Positions 17,694 to 25,781 of a stretch of 64,000 nt of DNA are shown here, piece after piece. Made by a program: the position numbers and the translations under genes. Origin of the DNA: Lentimicrobiaceae bacterium. Lineage in GTDB: Bacteria > Bacteroidota > Bacteroidia > Bacteroidales > F082. Below the pieces are notes generated by a model, which was not told the DNA's origin, made no database searches, and saw nothing but the letters and a program-made list of their open reading frames with translations. The stretch's first letter is position 1, and every line of letters starts with the position of its first letter. The stretch lies in the NCBI GenBank assembly GCA_018661505.1, contig JABJIE010000028.1, positions 1 to 64,000 of the forward strand. Reading direction: 5' to 3'.

Positions 17694-18575
17694 ATGAACG
17701 CATATGTTTTTCCCGGTCAGGGAGCACAATATGTAGGAATGGGAAAGGAATTGTTTGACAATTCTAAGGAAGCTCAAGAGCTATTTAATAAGGCAAACAG
17801 TATCTTAAAATTTAAGATCACAGATATAATGTTTACTGGCACTGAAGAAGATCTAAAGCAAACTAAAGTTACACAACCTGCCATTTTTTTACATTCAGTA
17901 ATACTTGCAAAAGTAATGGGAGATAATTTTAAACCAGATATGGTCGCTGGCCATTCACTGGGAGAAATTAGCGCCCTTGTAGCAAATAAAACACTATCAT
18001 TCGAAGATGGTCTTAAATTGGTTGCAAAAAGAGCTAAAGCCATGCAAAAGGCATGTGAAATAGAAGGTTCAACAATGGCTGCTATAATTGGGCTTGATGA
18101 TAAGGTTGTTGAGGATATATGTACAAGTATTGATGAGATTGTAGTACCTGCAAATTATAATAGCCCAGGTCAATTAGTTATATCAGGCACGAATGATGGT
18201 GTCAATCAGGCCATGGAAAAATGTACAGAAGCTGGTGCAAAAAGAGCATTACTTCTAAAAGTTGGAGGAGCTTTCCACTCTCCACTAATGGAACCTGCAA
18301 GAGTAGAACTCGAAGATGCAATTAATTCCATAAAATTCAATAATGGAATATGTCCTATATATCAAAATGTAACAGGTCAATCGGTTAATGATGGTGAGAT
18401 TATAAAAAAGAATCTCATTGCACAATTAACAGCTCCTGTGAGATGGACAAAGATTATGCAAAACATGATTGCAAATGGAGCTAACAATATCACAGAAGTA
18501 GGCCCTGGTAAAGTATTACAAGGTCTATTCAAAAAAGTTGATAGGAAAATACAAACACAAAGTGCAACAATATAG
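17694..18575 (+). CDS. fabD: Malonyl-CoA:ACP transacylase
   Basis: A 293-residue enzyme that loads malonyl groups onto acyl carrier protein in fatty acid synthesis. The N-terminal FPGQGAQYVGMG motif, the nucleophile Ser in GHSLGE (near residue 88), the conserved Arg in the LVAKRAKAMQ region, and the catalytic His in GGAFHSPLM are all present. Length is near the usual ~300. A strong terminator lies 23 bp after its stop. No other fab gene is adjacent. Confidence 0.95.
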   Translation: MNAYVFPGQGAQYVGMGKELFDNSKEAQELFNKANSILKFKITDIMFTGTEEDLKQTKVTQPAIFLHSVILAKVMGDNFKPDMVAGHSLGEISALVANKTLSFEDGLKLVAKRAKAMQKACEIEGSTMAAIIGLDDKVVEDICTSIDEIVVPANYNSPGQLVISGTNDGVNQAMEKCTEAGAKRALLLKVGGAFHSPLMEPARVELEDAINSIKFNNGICPIYQNVTGQSVNDGEIIKKNLIAQLTAPVRWTKIMQNMIANGANNITEVGPGKVLQGLFKKVDRKIQTQSATI

Positions 18576-18598
18576 TTGACAACTTTTAAGGATTAATT

Positions 18599-18633
18599 AG
18601 GCTGTTTTCAATTTATGAAAACAGCCTTTTTTT
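18599..18633 (+). terminator. Rho-independent terminator after fabD
   Basis: A 12-bp perfect stem (AGGCTGTTTTCA at 18599-18610, TGAAAACAGCCT at 18616-18627) with a 5-base loop is followed by seven T. It lies between convergent fabD and cinA. The T-run is only on the fabD side, although the hairpin could also stop cinA transcripts. Confidence 0.9.
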
Positions 18634-18644
18634 GTTAAGGTTAT

Positions 18645-19889
18645 TTATTCTACAGATAATTCCTGTCTCAGCATATTCATAGCTATTAATGCTGAGCGTC
18701 GGATATTTCTTTCCCTATGTTTTCCTAGATGATATTCTTTAGAGATTACGTGGTTTGGTGAGGCTATAGCAATCCAAACGGTTCCAACTGGCTTGTCTTT
18801 TGTGCCTCCTTTAGGTCCTGCAATACCTGAAGTTGCAATGCAATAGTCAGTTTTCAATAAATTTCTGCCTCCTGAGGCCATTTGTTCTATTACCTCTCTG
18901 CTTACAACTCCATAACTGTCAATAACATTCTTGCTAACATTTAGCTGATTTATCTTAATATCATTGCTATAGCTAATAACCGAGCCCCTATAATAGCTTG
19001 AGCTACCTGAAATTCGTGTGATAAGGTGTGCTATATAACCACCTGTGCAGCTTTCAGCGGTTGAAATTGTAGATGAGGATTCTTTTAACATATTGCCAAC
19101 CACTTCTTCTATGGTAATATCATCGTAGCCAAATATTATGTCTGGTATAATTTTATGCAACATTTCTATTTGGTGATTAAGTTCTGCAATTGACTCATTA
19201 TAATTTTCATTTACAGTGGAAAGTCTTAATCTAACTAAACCTGGTTGTGGCAAGTAGGCCAGCTTTATATCTTTTGGGAGTTTCATTTCCCACTTATGAA
19301 TTAGTTCAGCAATTCGTGATTCACCAACACCAATTGTCATAACAGTTCGATGGATGATATGGTTGAGGTTATATTTGTCAATTATTCTAGGAATTACTTC
19401 ATCTGATAATAGATTCTTCATCTCATAAGGAACTCCTGGCAAGGACACAATAACTTGATCATCTCTATCGAACCACATCCCTGGAGCGGTTCCATGCTTA
19501 TTAAGCAAGGGAGTGCAATTATGGGGAATATTTGCTTGTTCTTTGTTTGACTTTGTAATTTTGTAATTTCTTTCCCCAAAAAGACTAACTATTTGGTCAT
19601 AAGTAGGTTTGTGAAAAATAATATTTGAGTTGAAATAATTAGCAAGTGATTTTTTAGTTATGTCATCATTTGTTGGACCAAGACCTCCAGTTATTATTAT
19701 TATGCTTGATTTGGAGTCTGAAATGGATTTGAAGATTGCATCTTCAGTGTCGGCGATGACTTTTAATTCGTTTATAGCGACACCATTTTGATTTAGTTCG
19801 GATGCTATCCATGAGGCATTAGTATTTACTACCTGACCGATTAATAATTCATCCCCAATGTTTATTATATCAGCATATATTTTACTCAT
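18645..19889 (-). CDS. cinA: CinA family protein (nicotinamide-nucleotide amidohydrolase, two-domain)
   Basis: A 414-residue protein with both CinA domains: an N-terminal MoaB/MogA-like domain (~1-170: IINIGDELLIGQVVNTNASWIA, IITGGLGPTNDDITKK) and a C-terminal amidohydrolase domain (~250-414: TISTAESCTGGYIAHLIT, GSVISYSN, GIAGPKGGTKDKPVGTVWIA). The C-terminal Ser in TAESCTGG is the expected active-site residue for NMN deamidation. Together the domains recycle NMN and clean ADP-ribose. The gene lies 3 bp downstream of the Usp gene on the same strand and ends at the fabD terminator. Confidence 0.93.
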   Translation of the reverse strand: MSKIYADIINIGDELLIGQVVNTNASWIASELNQNGVAINELKVIADTEDAIFKSISDSKSSIIIITGGLGPTNDDITKKSLANYFNSNIIFHKPTYDQIVSLFGERNYKITKSNKEQANIPHNCTPLLNKHGTAPGMWFDRDDQVIVSLPGVPYEMKNLLSDEVIPRIIDKYNLNHIIHRTVMTIGVGESRIAELIHKWEMKLPKDIKLAYLPQPGLVRLRLSTVNENYNESIAELNHQIEMLHKIIPDIIFGYDDITIEEVVGNMLKESSSTISTAESCTGGYIAHLITRISGSSSYYRGSVISYSNDIKINQLNVSKNVIDSYGVVSREVIEQMASGGRNLLKTDYCIATSGIAGPKGGTKDKPVGTVWIAIASPNHVISKEYHLGKHRERNIRRSALIAMNMLRQELSVE

Positions 19890-19892
19890 TTA

Positions 19893-20774
19893 TCAGAAAA
19901 TAGGTTGTTCATAACCAATTCTATCTGGTGTAACTGTCATAACAGCCACTTTAGACATTCTAATGATGGATTGTGCTGCTGAGCCAAGAAAATATTCAAC
20001 AAGCTTATTCTCCTGCTGAGTCATAATCATTATAAGGTCAATGTTCCCTTTTAAATCAACAAATTCTAGCAGCTTTGGCACTAGCATTTTTTCACCTCCA
20101 CTACTCTCCAAAAGCTCACTCTCACATCTAATATTTTGCTCTTCAATGAACCATTTAACCTGATTTAATTGCTGAAGTAACTCTTCTTTCAAATCCTTAT
20201 TGTTTTTTGACCATAAAACGGAAACAACATTAATACCAGCACCAAAGGCCTTTGCCACATCAATTGCATTGGTAACCTTTTGACGTGTTTCCTTTGTAAG
20301 ATCAAGAGGAAGTAGTATGTTGTGAACAAATCTTGTAACTTCTTTTCCATTTATAGTTATTACTGGAATTGAAGATTGGCGAACAACTTTTAAGGTATTT
20401 GAACCTATGGTATTTTTACTCATTCTGATATTCTCAGAGGAGTTATTTGTTCCCATTAGAATAAATTTTGATTTAAATTCTTCTGCGGCTTTTAAAATCT
20501 CAGCGTATACTTTCCCTTTTCTAATACACGTAGTAACATCAATTCTAGATTTTTGAATGATTTCCTCTGCAGCCTGATCAAGTTTCTCTTGGATCATTAT
20601 ATCAATTGTTGAGCTTGATATTAGGGAAGATGTGAATCCATTTTCTTCATAGACATATAATAATACTATGTCAAGACCAAGGAAAGGAGCAGTTACCTGA
20701 GATCGTTCCAATGCATGTATGGATTGTTCATTGAAATCAATAGGAACCAAAATAGTGCTAGGGTCTGTGCTCAT
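19893..20774 (-). CDS. Double-domain universal stress protein (UspA family)
   Basis: A 293-residue protein made of two UspA-like halves. The first (~5-145) starts STILVPIDFNEQSIHALE and has the short-loop pattern ILMGTNNSSENIR ending in SIPVITI. The second (~150-280) starts NILLPLDLTKETRQKV and ends in KVAVMTVTP. The nucleotide-binding G-x2-G-x9-G pattern is not clearly complete in either half, so it may be of the non-ATP-binding type. Its stop is 3 bp from the cinA start on the same strand, so both are probably one operon. Confidence 0.85.
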   Translation of the reverse strand: MSTDPSTILVPIDFNEQSIHALERSQVTAPFLGLDIVLLYVYEENGFTSSLISSSTIDIMIQEKLDQAAEEIIQKSRIDVTTCIRKGKVYAEILKAAEEFKSKFILMGTNNSSENIRMSKNTIGSNTLKVVRQSSIPVITINGKEVTRFVHNILLPLDLTKETRQKVTNAIDVAKAFGAGINVVSVLWSKNNKDLKEELLQQLNQVKWFIEEQNIRCESELLESSGGEKMLVPKLLEFVDLKGNIDLIMIMTQQENKLVEYFLGSAAQSIIRMSKVAVMTVTPDRIGYEQPIF

Positions 20775-20942
20775 TTTTTCAGTTTTAGTTAGTTTGTAAG
20801 TAAAATTACCTGATAAGAGTTATTATATTAAATTATTGCTATTTGATGGTAAACATAAACAAAATCGTTCAATAAAAATATTCTATTCATCGTCAAGTAA
20901 ATGTTATCTTTACAAAATTAATTTTTTCTTCATTAAGAGCAT

Positions 20943-21821
20943 ATGTCAGAATCAATAAAATCGGATCTTGTCCTAAATAGCGATGGCTCGTTATACCATA
21001 TAAATTTGTCCCCTGGTGACTTAGCTGAAACCATAATGCTTGTTGGTGACCCAGGTCGCGTAAAGCTTGTGTCTAGCTTTTTTGATGATATAGAGTTGGA
21101 AAAGCATAATCGTGAGGTGCATACTATTACAGGTAGTTTCAATGGTAAACGTATGTCTGTTGTTTCAACAGGAATGGGTACTGATAATATCGAGATTGTA
21201 ATTAATGAGATTGATGCATTATTTAATATTGACTTGGAAACAAAAGAAGTAAAACCCGATCATACATCATTAAATTTGGTTCGAATTGGCACATCTGGTG
21301 GTCTTCAACCTGATATTCCAGTTAGAGAATCTTTTTTGATATCAGAGTATAGCATTGGTTTGGACGGTCTTGCCTATTTCTATAAGGATGAGGCAAACTT
21401 TATTGATGAGAATATGACCCAGTATTTTATTAATTATATGAACTGGGATTCAGATTTCCCAAAACCATATGCCATAAAGGGATCAAATCATCTTTTGAGA
21501 ATAATAGGTAATGACTGGAGAAAAGGTATTACTCTGACTGCACCAGGGTTTTATGCTCCGCAAGGACGTGAATTAAGATTAAAGTTAAAGGATTCTACCA
21601 TTATAGACAGAGCTCAGAAATTTATCTATAAAAATGATTCAATTACCAATTTTGAGATGGAAACTTCAGCATTATACTTTCTGTCAGCAATGCTAGGACA
21701 TAATGCCTTAACTGTTTGTTCTGTTATTGCAAATAGGGTTACTAAGGAGTTTGATCCAGATTATAAATCAAGCATGAAAATACTTGTAAAGCAAGTTATA
21801 GAGCGACTATCGAAAGCTTAA
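20943..21821 (+). CDS. Nucleoside phosphorylase (uridine phosphorylase-like)
   Basis: A 292-residue PNP/UDP-family enzyme. The phosphate loop is MLVGDPGRVKLV, followed by VVSTGMGTDNIEIVINEID and RIGTSGGLQ. The ribose/base-site motif NFEMETSALYFLSAM lies near residue 240. The family cleaves nucleosides with phosphate into base plus ribose-1-phosphate. The Glu-Met-Glu-Thr signature and overall length fit uridine phosphorylase-like members, but purine specificity cannot be excluded. It converges with the KAS III gene after a 9-bp gap. Confidence 0.85.
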   Translation: MSESIKSDLVLNSDGSLYHINLSPGDLAETIMLVGDPGRVKLVSSFFDDIELEKHNREVHTITGSFNGKRMSVVSTGMGTDNIEIVINEIDALFNIDLETKEVKPDHTSLNLVRIGTSGGLQPDIPVRESFLISEYSIGLDGLAYFYKDEANFIDENMTQYFINYMNWDSDFPKPYAIKGSNHLLRIIGNDWRKGITLTAPGFYAPQGRELRLKLKDSTIIDRAQKFIYKNDSITNFEMETSALYFLSAMLGHNALTVCSVIANRVTKEFDPDYKSSMKILVKQVIERLSKA

Positions 21822-21830
21822 TTATGGCAC

Positions 21831-22838
21831 TTATAGATCTAGAATAGTACCTCCCCAGGAAAACCCTACTCCAAACCCTGCAAGTATTATACGATTACCT
21901 CTTTTTATTTTACCAGATCTTATAGCATTTGATAGCGCGATGGGTATTGTTGAAGATACAGTATTACCAGTTTCTGAGATATCTATGATTAGCTTATCCT
22001 TTGGAATCTTTAGCTTTTTACCCAGAGTTTCAAGTATTATTTGATTTGCTTGATGAAAAATGAAGTAATTAATGTCATCAATGGTTATATTGTTTTGCAC
22101 AAGTAGACTATTAACAAGTTCTGGAGCCTTGTTTACTGAAAAATTAAAAACCTCTGCACCATCCATATAAAATTTTGAATCGTTTTGTGCATTACCATAA
22201 TTATCCAAGCTATCCTGTTCTGCATATTCAGGTAATGGATATCGTTCACGACCATGCTTTATAATAATTTTATCAAACTTACTCCCATCGGTACCAAATA
22301 TAAATTTATTATCAGAGCCATTATTGTTTTTTGATACTAGTGTAGCTGTAGCTGCATCACCAAAAATAGCTCTATTACTACTATCATCAGGATGTATTGT
22401 TTTAGTTATTGCTTCTGAAGTGATCAATAAGACATTTTTAGCATTATTCGATTGAATTAAACCATCAGCAATACTAAGTCCATATATGTACCCTGTACAT
22501 CCTTGGTTAAAGTCAAAAGCACCACAATTTGATGGAAGCCCCAACCTGTTTTGTATTATACATGCTGAAGCAGGCGTAATAAAATCGCCTCCTGCAGAGC
22601 AAAATATAATGAAGTCAATGGAATTCCTATCAATACTATTCTTGGTTAATAATATTTCTGCTGCTGAAACCCCCATATCAACTGAAGTTTCACCTTTTCC
22701 ACTAATATAACGTTTATGAACACCAGTTAGGCGAGTTAATTCTTTTATTTTAAGATCAGGAAACTGATTAGCGATATCCTCATTGGTGAGAATATTGTTA
22801 GGATAATAACAGTTAATATATTTTATGGTGTTATACAT
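21831..22838 (-). CDS. 3-oxoacyl-ACP synthase III (KAS III/FabH-like)
   Basis: A 335-residue thiolase-fold condensing enzyme. The complete KAS III triad is seen: Cys114 in FNQGCTGY, His262 in IFHQANQ, Asn292 in SETGNTVSST. The C-terminal GFGVGFSWGG motif is also present. FabH starts fatty acid chains by condensing an acyl-CoA with malonyl-ACP. This copy lies downstream of the TMTC-like gene (5-bp gap) and the hydrolase gene, not beside fabD or other fab genes, so it may serve a specialised lipid or polyketide product with the divergent acyl-AMP ligase. Primary FabH function cannot be excluded. Confidence 0.88.
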   Translation of the reverse strand: MYNTIKYINCYYPNNILTNEDIANQFPDLKIKELTRLTGVHKRYISGKGETSVDMGVSAAEILLTKNSIDRNSIDFIIFCSAGGDFITPASACIIQNRLGLPSNCGAFDFNQGCTGYIYGLSIADGLIQSNNAKNVLLITSEAITKTIHPDDSSNRAIFGDAATATLVSKNNNGSDNKFIFGTDGSKFDKIIIKHGRERYPLPEYAEQDSLDNYGNAQNDSKFYMDGAEVFNFSVNKAPELVNSLLVQNNITIDDINYFIFHQANQIILETLGKKLKIPKDKLIIDISETGNTVSSTIPIALSNAIRSGKIKRGNRIILAGFGVGFSWGGTILDL

Positions 22839-22843
22839 TTATC

Positions 22844-24898
22844 TTATTTATCACGGTTTTGTTTTTCAGCTTCGTAAGATTTCCTCAGGTAATAGTCGGA
22901 ACTTTGTGTATCTCCTATGGATTTATAAAAATTAGATAATAGCCTGCCTACTTCAGGTCTTGTACCCAATTTAACAGCATTTTTATAAAACTTGATAGCG
23001 CTCAAAGTATCTTCATTCTTCATAGCGTAATTGCCTAAATTTATAAATGGCTTATCGCTATCTGGAAATTTTGCAATTATTTCTTCGTTTAAAAGTATTG
23101 CTTCTTTAACCTGCCCTGTCCTAAAATATGAATTTGCCAGGCGAGACATACTCACAATCTCTCCACCATCAACGCCAACAGCTTTTCTGTAATATATTAC
23201 TGACGAATCGTATTTTCCTTGTAGTTCATAAGCATAACCAATGTTAAAGTATGCACTTCCGTAGTCAGGATTGTATTTTAATGCATTATGAAAATATTCT
23301 ATTGCTTCATCAAAATATTTATCAGCATTCTTTTTTTCTTCGTCAACTTTGTCAAATCTTTCATATTTAACATGGCTATTTACCCTAAGAATAGATTGAT
23401 TACCATGTATTCTTGAGTAAATTATACCAAGATTGTTCCAGGTGGTATAATGACTAGAATCAAGTTCTAGAACTCTATTATAATGTTTTTCAGCTTTTGC
23501 AATTGTACCCAAAATAAACTTATATGGGTTTACGGGTTTTGCAATTTCACGATTTACTTTTTTCATAAGCTCATGACCATAAAGAGCATTTGCTTTAACC
23601 GAATTGCTAAGTCTATTGATATCAGAACTGTACAGAGACATTTGTGTTCGCCATTGGCTATTTCTAACTCTTACATAATATCCATATGGAAGTAATATAA
23701 TCACTATTAATAAAATAATTCCAACCATCCTTATATTTATTTTGACATTTGATTTAAGGTTGACATTAAATATTTTAAAAAGTAACCAAACAATAAAAAT
23801 GGAAAATGGTAATGTCGCAAAATATATAAATCGATCAGCAACAATTCCTGGTACCAATGCTACAATGTTTGTATACATTGAGATATTCATAAAAAATAAT
23901 AGGATTACAAATGATATTAAATCCTTTCTTTTTAAGTTATAAATCGCATAGGTTAACATTGTAATTACTAAAACCGTTGAAAATAAAACCCACGGATTGG
24001 AAAATGAAACAACTGGTATAGTATTGTAACCATAATAAAAAAGTAGTGGAAATGGGATTAATAATAGTTTCAGGTAATGACCAATAATATACATTCCTGT
24101 ACTAATCCTTGTCGAGAAATCATTTAATACTAGAGAGTTCTCCCAGAACTTTAAAATTCTAGAGTTCTCGGGAAGTATTAGGCTTCTAAGAAAAATAAGA
24201 CAGACAATGAGAATAAGAGAAATGGTAATTAGACCAATGAGTTTTTTTGGTTTTATATCCGTAAAGAAATATAATACCAATGGGAAAACTGCCAACTGAG
24301 CTATTGCTGTCTCTTTGGAGAGTAAGGCAAGAGTAAAATATAGGAATCCAAGAATAAGATGGAAATTTTTCTTGAAGTCCACCCATCTGATAAATTGCAA
24401 TATTGCCAAAGTTGAGAATAGAAAGTTTAGGATAATATCTCTGTTTTTTAAACTAGCAACAGCCTCCGTATGGGAAGGATGAGCCATAAATAAAAGGGTG
24501 ATCAGAAACGGGAACCATATGTTGTAATTATTGAAAATACGACGTAAAAGTCTGTATAAAACTAGAATGGAAATAGCATACAAAAGCAAATTTATGAAAT
24601 GACTTATGTATGGATTTATATCCATTTTAGATGTAAATTGATATTCAAGGGCGAAGCTGGTTCTCACCAAAGGTCTGTATCCATATGCCATTCCACTTTC
24701 CTCCGCATATTGGGATGTCCATATTTCTGGGATACCAGATATACCTTTTGCTATAATAGGATTGTTAATATTTACATGATAATCATCCATTGAGAAATGA
24801 TTATAAATAACATTGAAGTAGAAAATAAATGTTATTAGTAGTAATATTAAACTAAACCATGTAACTGTTTTTTTATCATCTAAAATATTTGCATTCAT
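22844..24898 (-). CDS. Multi-pass membrane protein with C-terminal TPR repeats (TMTC/GT-C-like)
   Basis: A 684-residue protein. The first ~415 residues carry about ten or more membrane helices and, after the first helix, an early loop with FSMDDYHVNINNP (the acidic pair typical of GT-C glycosyltransferases) and HPSHTEAVASLKNRD as in TMTC-type O-mannosyltransferases. From ~440 to the end there are TPR units (TTWNNLGIIYSRI, GSAYFNIGYAYELQGKYDSSVIYYRKA, DKPFINLGNYAMKNEDTLSAIKFYKNA). Eukaryotic TMTC proteins O-mannosylate cadherins; bacterial relatives are largely uncharacterised. I used the ATG at 24898, four bases after the hydrolase stop; a longer frame would overlap the hydrolase. Lipid-linked glycosyl transfer is plausible. 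Confidence 0.75.
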   Translation of the reverse strand: MNANILDDKKTVTWFSLILLLITFIFYFNVIYNHFSMDDYHVNINNPIIAKGISGIPEIWTSQYAEESGMAYGYRPLVRTSFALEYQFTSKMDINPYISHFINLLLYAISILVLYRLLRRIFNNYNIWFPFLITLLFMAHPSHTEAVASLKNRDIILNFLFSTLAILQFIRWVDFKKNFHLILGFLYFTLALLSKETAIAQLAVFPLVLYFFTDIKPKKLIGLITISLILIVCLIFLRSLILPENSRILKFWENSLVLNDFSTRISTGMYIIGHYLKLLLIPFPLLFYYGYNTIPVVSFSNPWVLFSTVLVITMLTYAIYNLKRKDLISFVILLFFMNISMYTNIVALVPGIVADRFIYFATLPFSIFIVWLLFKIFNVNLKSNVKINIRMVGIILLIVIILLPYGYYVRVRNSQWRTQMSLYSSDINRLSNSVKANALYGHELMKKVNREIAKPVNPYKFILGTIAKAEKHYNRVLELDSSHYTTWNNLGIIYSRIHGNQSILRVNSHVKYERFDKVDEEKKNADKYFDEAIEYFHNALKYNPDYGSAYFNIGYAYELQGKYDSSVIYYRKAVGVDGGEIVSMSRLANSYFRTGQVKEAILLNEEIIAKFPDSDKPFINLGNYAMKNEDTLSAIKFYKNAVKLGTRPEVGRLLSNFYKSIGDTQSSDYYLRKSYEAEKQNRDK

Positions 24899-24902
24899 AA
24901 TA

Positions 24903-25697
24903 TCACAAGTGCTTTTTGGTGAAACACTCAATCGTAGCCAAACATAGGTCTCTGGCCTCAATAAACGACATATGACCTACATTTTCCATTATTAGCACCT
25001 CGCTTAATCTTGGTAACATTGTCTGCTTATGAATTTTCTTAAATGCAATTTTTGAGTCCTGTTTTCCAATTATAAATAATATCGGCACATTAGTTTCTTT
25101 GATAATAGGAAGTGAATCATCTCGTATCTTCATTCCCTTCAATGCTGCAATAATTCCCTTATCAGAGGTTTTAAGAGATGATCTTGTTAATTCGCTTATT
25201 TCCTTTTGATACTTTGAAATATTTTCTTCAGCAAAAAGTGACTCAATAAATCCACTTATAAATGTTGAATGATTATTCTTTACAATATCTATTGCCCTAT
25301 CTCTGTTCTTTTTGGCAATATCATCATCTGGACCTGCTTGTGAATTAACAATTATTAGTCCCTTACAGTTATTTGGTTTATTGGATATAACCGATAGAGC
25401 AACATATCCTCCCATTGAGTGGCCTACAAGAATATATTTATTAATGGATTCTTGCTTTAAAACATTTACAACAACATCAGCCATTAGGCTCATTTCATGT
25501 GTATCGCTAATAATATCACTTTTTCCGAATCCGGGTAGGTCTATCTTAATTACTTTATACTTTGACTTTAGGCTGTTTGAGTAATCATTCCATATTGATG
25601 AATCTTCTAAAAAGCCATGAAGAAATACAATTGTGTCACCATTACCTACAATATCATAGGCTATATTATGGCTCTTATAAGATAATATTTTTGTCAC
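24903..25697 (-). CDS. Alpha/beta hydrolase
   Basis: A hydrolase of about 264 residues with a complete triad: nucleophile Ser in LVGHSMGGY, Asp in IGKQDSKIAF, His in ENVGHMSFIE near the C-terminus; the oxyanion region is FLHGFLEDSSIW. No ATG precedes the conserved core, so I use the GTG at 25697 (MTKILSYKS). A TTG at 25751 would overlap the divergent gene's promoter. A -7-like box (25712-25719) lies just upstream of the chosen start, supporting it. First gene of the operon hydrolase-TMTC-KAS III. Possible thioesterase or esterase for an acyl product, by context only. Confidence 0.8.
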   Translation of the reverse strand: MTKILSYKSHNIAYDIVGNGDTIVFLHGFLEDSSIWNDYSNSLKSKYKVIKIDLPGFGKSDIISDTHEMSLMADVVVNVLKQESINKYILVGHSMGGYVALSVISNKPNNCKGLIIVNSQAGPDDDIAKKNRDRAIDIVKNNHSTFISGFIESLFAEENISKYQKEISELTRSSLKTSDKGIIAALKGMKIRDDSLPIIKETNVPILFIIGKQDSKIAFKKIHKQTMLPRLSEVLIMENVGHMSFIEARDLCLATIECFTKKHL

Positions 25698-25711
25698 ATT
25701 TTTGTTTTGCA

Positions 25712-25719
25712 CAAATATA
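25712..25719 (-). promoter_or_regulatory. Candidate -7 box for the hydrolase operon
   Basis: On the minus strand this reads TATATTTG, fitting TAnnTTTG, 14 bp upstream of the GTG start at 25697. No strong -33 box. Confidence 0.35.
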
Positions 25720-25756
25720 ATCTGATTTATTGGATGTAAATATTGTATCAAAAAAT

Positions 25757-25764
25757 TATTTTTG
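25757..25764 (+). promoter_or_regulatory. Candidate -7 box for the acyl-AMP ligase gene
   Basis: TATTTTTG fits TAnnTTTG and lies 17 bp upstream of the ATG at 25782. It is only 37 bp from the opposing -7 box of the hydrolase operon, so the two transcripts probably compete or are co-regulated. Confidence 0.4.
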
Positions 25765-25781
25765 CATTAAATCAAAAGATT

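Noticed and set aside
24899..24961. Longer N-terminus for the TMTC-like gene
   Set aside because: It would overlap the end of the hydrolase gene; the ATG at 24898 fits a 4-bp operon gap and starts just before the first membrane helix.
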